Origin: Enterospora canceri
Taxonomy: Eukaryota > Microsporidia > Enterocytozoonidae
Direction of reading: 5' to 3'
DNA length: 19,085 nt
Assembly (NCBI GenBank): GCA_002087915.1
Contig: LWDP01000039.1
Location: forward strand, 1 to 19,085
Part shown: piece after piece, positions 16,435-19,085 of the stretch
Position numbering within the stretch: the first letter of the stretch is position 1
How the letters are laid out: each line of letters starts with the position of its first letter
Program-made: the position numbers and the translations under genes
Notes under the pieces: generated by a model
Database searches by the model: none
The model's input: only the letters and a program-made list of their open reading frames with translations
Told to the model about the DNA's origin: nothing

Positions 16435-17472
16435 ATGTCATTTTGGAAGAAACAGCCTGCTTCAAACAGTAGCACAACCATAGGCCCAGTTACGAAGCCA
16501 TCTGATTCCAGCCAAGTTGCAACTCCACTTCCAGATGGATACTCCTGGAAATCAGTCTCTGATGCCACCTTGGTCTCTGAATTCCTTAGCATCAACTACT
16601 CTGATGATGATTCACTGATGATCTGTTACAGACCAGAAATGATTCGTGGCCTATTTGGTCTCTCTTCATTCAGGTCTGCCTACAGTTTGGGACTATTTCA
16701 CAATCACAAAATGGTTGGATACATTTTTGGTAAAGAACACACTGTCACTGAAATAGGCAGAATTCTGGGAGTGAATTTCCTCTGTCTCGATCGAGACCAT
16801 CGCAACCTGAAAATGGCACCACTTTTGATCACTGAATTAACACGCATATCCTATGCATCCAGCATCCACTACGCCATCTTTGCCAATGGAGAAGACAGGG
16901 GATTTGCATTTACAGCTCTCTCCTACTTCCACATGCCCCTGAATGTCCCCCGTCTCAGACCACTGATCCATATTCCAGGCAACTTCAAACAGAGACTGTT
17001 TTCTATTCGTAAAACAACTGCAATTGCAACAAGGGACAATCTGCTTGTTGCTGCTGAACTGCTTTCCAACTCAAATCAACGAATGCTCTTTTCTGAGTCA
17101 TTCACCCCAGAGCAGTTTGTAGAAGAATTCACAACTCGCCCAGAATGCAACTATACGCTCTTCAACAGCACCACCTCTGAATTCGCCTCATTCTTCGTCC
17201 TGGACACAAAATGCCTCAAAACAGGCAACACATTCCGTAGGGCCTATTTGCACTACTTTTCTGGTGGCCCTGAAATTGTTGAAGACGCCCTTTGCTACGC
17301 CCAGAACACGCTCAACCTCGATCTGTTCGATGTCCTTGACATGGGCCGGAATGAGACTGAGATCATCGATCACTTTGGTTTCCTCCCTGGAACTGGTCAC
17401 CTGTTCTACCACCTCTTCAATTACAGTGTGGGTCTAATTGGTAGATCCAGAGTCAATTTCGTACTATTCTAA
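16435..17472 (+). CDS. NMT: Glycylpeptide N-myristoyltransferase (about 345 aa)
   Basis: NMT transfers myristate from myristoyl-CoA to N-terminal glycine of proteins. The family signatures are visible: LPDGYSW (32-38), VNFLCLDRDHRNLKMAPLLI (from 113), matching the NMT block with the NFLC oxyanion-hole backbone and the CoA-binding basic loop, then ELTRISY. In the C-terminal half are FDVLDMGRNETEIIDHFGFL and PGTGHLFYHLFNY. The extreme C-terminal carboxylate acts as catalytic base in this family, and here the last residue is Phe (FVLF). The ATG at 16435 has ACCC directly upstream and lies 16 nt after the XPB stop. An in-frame ATG at 16396 would overlap XPB and lacks the C-run. The protein is about 100 aa shorter than yeast NMT. 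It converges on the next gene, with 25 nt between the stops. Confidence 0.9.
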   Translation: MSFWKKQPASNSSTTIGPVTKPSDSSQVATPLPDGYSWKSVSDATLVSEFLSINYSDDDSLMICYRPEMIRGLFGLSSFRSAYSLGLFHNHKMVGYIFGKEHTVTEIGRILGVNFLCLDRDHRNLKMAPLLITELTRISYASSIHYAIFANGEDRGFAFTALSYFHMPLNVPRLRPLIHIPGNFKQRLFSIRKTTAIATRDNLLVAAELLSNSNQRMLFSESFTPEQFVEEFTTRPECNYTLFNSTTSEFASFFVLDTKCLKTGNTFRRAYLHYFSGGPEIVEDALCYAQNTLNLDLFDVLDMGRNETEIIDHFGFLPGTGHLFYHLFNYSVGLIGRSRVNFVLF

Positions 17473-17497
17473 ATGGTAGTGATTATCAACTATTACC

Positions 17498-19085
17498 CTA
17501 TTCAACAAATACCGTGTCTATTTCTACCATTGTCTCCCTAAACACCCTTTCCAGTCTCAACATGGCCTGACTCTTCTTATTCTGTATAACAACCAACTCC
17601 TTTGCAATTTTGATGTACTGAATCCACTTGAATCTACTCTGAGTTGTTGTATTTCTGTCTTCTGGATTCCTGGTAGTCTCAAACTTCGATTTCACCAAAT
17701 CATTCGCATTGCTGTAGAATAACTTGTAGACGTACAACTTAGATGCGCCCCACGTCATCCAATCCAGAAAGAACATCAGCAGTTTCTTGTTGATCTTCCC
17801 TGGAAAGTGAAACATTATTGCTGTTCCATACGCCTTGAAATAGAGACTCGCCCTATGTGATGCCTCTTGATTCAAATACCCTATTCCTGGTGGAACATCA
17901 CCACGTCTTGCGATATAAAATGGAATTGAGAAGTTGTGGCCCACCTCATTGATGGTGGTGTCCTCGAGTGGATCTCTGACGTCAGCCAGAATCCACATGT
18001 CTCCTCCATCGTGGATGAGTGCCGTAATTCCCGTAAACTGGGACGTATTGTCAACCAGAATTCTGACTGGAACTCGAAAGTGAATCCCAGCATGTGAAAC
18101 TGATCCCTCCAGAACGGTGATGAAGAATACGGTGCAGTCCACTTCTGCCTCAGCCCTGCTTTGGATTCTTGCGAGACCCAGACAGAGTGGACTATCTGTG
18201 GTGAATGAGCTGTAGTCACCCATGTCAGCCCATGCGTCTTCATAAACGCGTATCTCTGCCTCTACGGTGCAATTTGCATTTGCTACGTGTGGATTGTAGT
18301 AGACTGGTTCTCCATTTCTGGTGAATTCCTGGTAGCGGTAGAATGTCTTTCCTGGTAGCTGCCTCACCTTCAGAAGCGTGTCATCGAGACGAGTGGCCGT
18401 GTAGTCGCCGTCTCCTGTTCCACAGCAGCCCATTCCACAGTCATCGAGATCCCTGTCTACGAAATGGACAGTTTGGCTCACCCCCTGGTCAGTGAAAACA
18501 GCCTTATGAATTGCGTAGGGGTAGTCATAGTATTTCTCAGGGTCATCAGCAGAAATGTCGTACATCACTCGACTGTACGCCAGTGGATACGTCAGAAACC
18601 CACTCGTCTTCAACTCGCCGATGTCAATGAACAGGCGCTTCTGGTGGAGGATTCTGAAGATGCTCAGGTGGTGGAAATCGTATTTGACGTAGAACGAGGC
18701 AGCCAGAAACTCGGACTTGAAGAACTCCACGATTTTGCTGCTTGCTTCTGCAACGAGCATGTCCGCCTCGATGTGAAACTGCCCAGAGAGCCTGAGCACC
18801 TTCGCCTCCGAATCAGAGCAGTCTGTTCCTGTCACGGTGTGGGCAATCACCTTCAGCTTCGGCTTCATCGCATTCTCCTTGAACTGATCAAACGGCCTCT
18901 CCTGTTCGAAATAGAACCAGCGGAAGAAGTCGGAGGTGCAAAGGAGACTCGTCTGAGTTGGTGGGCGACTGCCGTAGGAGGAAGAGAAGGAGAAGGAGAA
19001 CGGGGCTGTGAGGGTGTCTGGGTCCAGGCAGAGGCGGAGTTCAGACCGAATTGTGAGGGTGTCTTCTGAGTTGATTTCGGTCACG
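17498..19085 (-). CDS. Unrecognised protein, 5' part beyond the window
   Basis: An open minus-strand frame runs for about 528 codons from the right edge to a TAG at 17498-17500. There is no initiator at the edge. The first internal ATG (18868) lacks an upstream C-run and would discard about 70 coding-like residues, so the true start is probably outside. Readable features are a Ser/Phe-rich patch (FSFSFSSSYG), a Cys cluster DDCGMGCCGTGDGDY, a Tyr/Pro-rich midsection (GEPVYYNPHVANANCTVEAE), a block HDGGDMWILADVRDP, and a basic, probably helical C-terminus ending EIDTVFVE. No signal peptide or clear membrane span is seen in the visible part. I recognise no family. GC content and codon style match the XPB and NMT genes, so it is a host gene. 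Confidence 0.75.
   Translation of the reverse strand, partial: VTEINSEDTLTIRSELRLCLDPDTLTAPFSFSFSSSYGSRPPTQTSLLCTSDFFRWFYFEQERPFDQFKENAMKPKLKVIAHTVTGTDCSDSEAKVLRLSGQFHIEADMLVAEASSKIVEFFKSEFLAASFYVKYDFHHLSIFRILHQKRLFIDIGELKTSGFLTYPLAYSRVMYDISADDPEKYYDYPYAIHKAVFTDQGVSQTVHFVDRDLDDCGMGCCGTGDGDYTATRLDDTLLKVRQLPGKTFYRYQEFTRNGEPVYYNPHVANANCTVEAEIRVYEDAWADMGDYSSFTTDSPLCLGLARIQSRAEAEVDCTVFFITVLEGSVSHAGIHFRVPVRILVDNTSQFTGITALIHDGGDMWILADVRDPLEDTTINEVGHNFSIPFYIARRGDVPPGIGYLNQEASHRASLYFKAYGTAIMFHFPGKINKKLLMFFLDWMTWGASKLYVYKLFYSNANDLVKSKFETTRNPEDRNTTTQSRFKWIQYIKIAKELVVIQNKKSQAMLRLERVFRETMVEIDTVFVE

Noticed and set aside
18464..19069. 201-codon plus-strand ORF
   Set aside because: It is antisense to the GC-rich unrecognised gene, where long antisense frames are expected from codon bias.
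1..19085. Origin from Trichomonas vaginalis, suggested by the mix of transposons and intronless genes
   Set aside because: The TCA-type initiator expected just before trichomonad start codons is not seen. C-runs before ATGs and shortened housekeeping proteins fit a microsporidian better.
18868..19085. Start of the right-hand gene at a GTG at the window edge
   Set aside because: GTG is not a normal initiator in eukaryotic nuclear genes. The frame simply continues past the edge.
1..19085. CRISPR array, bacterial operon or rRNA
   Set aside because: No regularly spaced short repeats, Shine-Dalgarno-led bacterial genes or rRNA sequence were seen. All identified proteins are eukaryotic.

Overview
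The window looks like nuclear DNA of a compact eukaryote, most likely a microsporidian (inference, about 0.75). All host genes are intronless. They sit 16 to 104 nt apart and encode shortened eukaryotic proteins: a TFIIH XPB helicase of 627 aa, an N-myristoyltransferase of about 345 aa, a PP6/Sit4-like phosphatase of about 290 aa and a Rab. Nearly every supported start codon has a run of three to five C within 0 to 3 nt upstream, as known for microsporidian genes. The Rab gene is the exception. The broken transposons (Tc1, MULE, hAT, PIF/Harbinger, Ty3/gypsy) also fit TE-rich microsporidia.

Layout: positions 1 to about 10,560 are AT-rich DNA filled with decayed mobile elements. From the left they are: a truncated copy of an element-borne ORF; a 299-bp exact duplication around a single N, probably an assembly artefact; unrecognised coding remnants on the minus strand (1045-2150); a Tc1 transposase (3132-5429) split by a 623-bp element with a perfect 6-bp target duplication and by a 1.0-kb internally deleted MULE with terminal inverted repeats; a frameshifted hAT transposase (about 5640-6862); a PIF/Harbinger pair made of a Myb-like gene (7427-7824) and a transposase (about 7975-8559); and a decayed gypsy-type gag/integrase region (9044-10032).

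Positions 10,565 to 19,085 hold apparently intact genes. A chromodomain-like protein (minus) borders the transposon zone. It is followed by a Rab11-like GTPase (minus), divergent from a tight plus-strand array: phosphatase, XPB, N-myristoyltransferase. That array converges on an unrecognised protein on the minus strand that runs off the window. GC content is visibly higher from about 14.5 kb onward.

The most unusual signal is a family of four element-associated ORFs. Each starts with CCC close to an ATG and then carries a basic GK-x-x-GEK-RRK-x-YK motif. One copy is bounded by exact target-site evidence inside a Tc1 gene. The others flank retrotransposon integrase remnants or the window edge.
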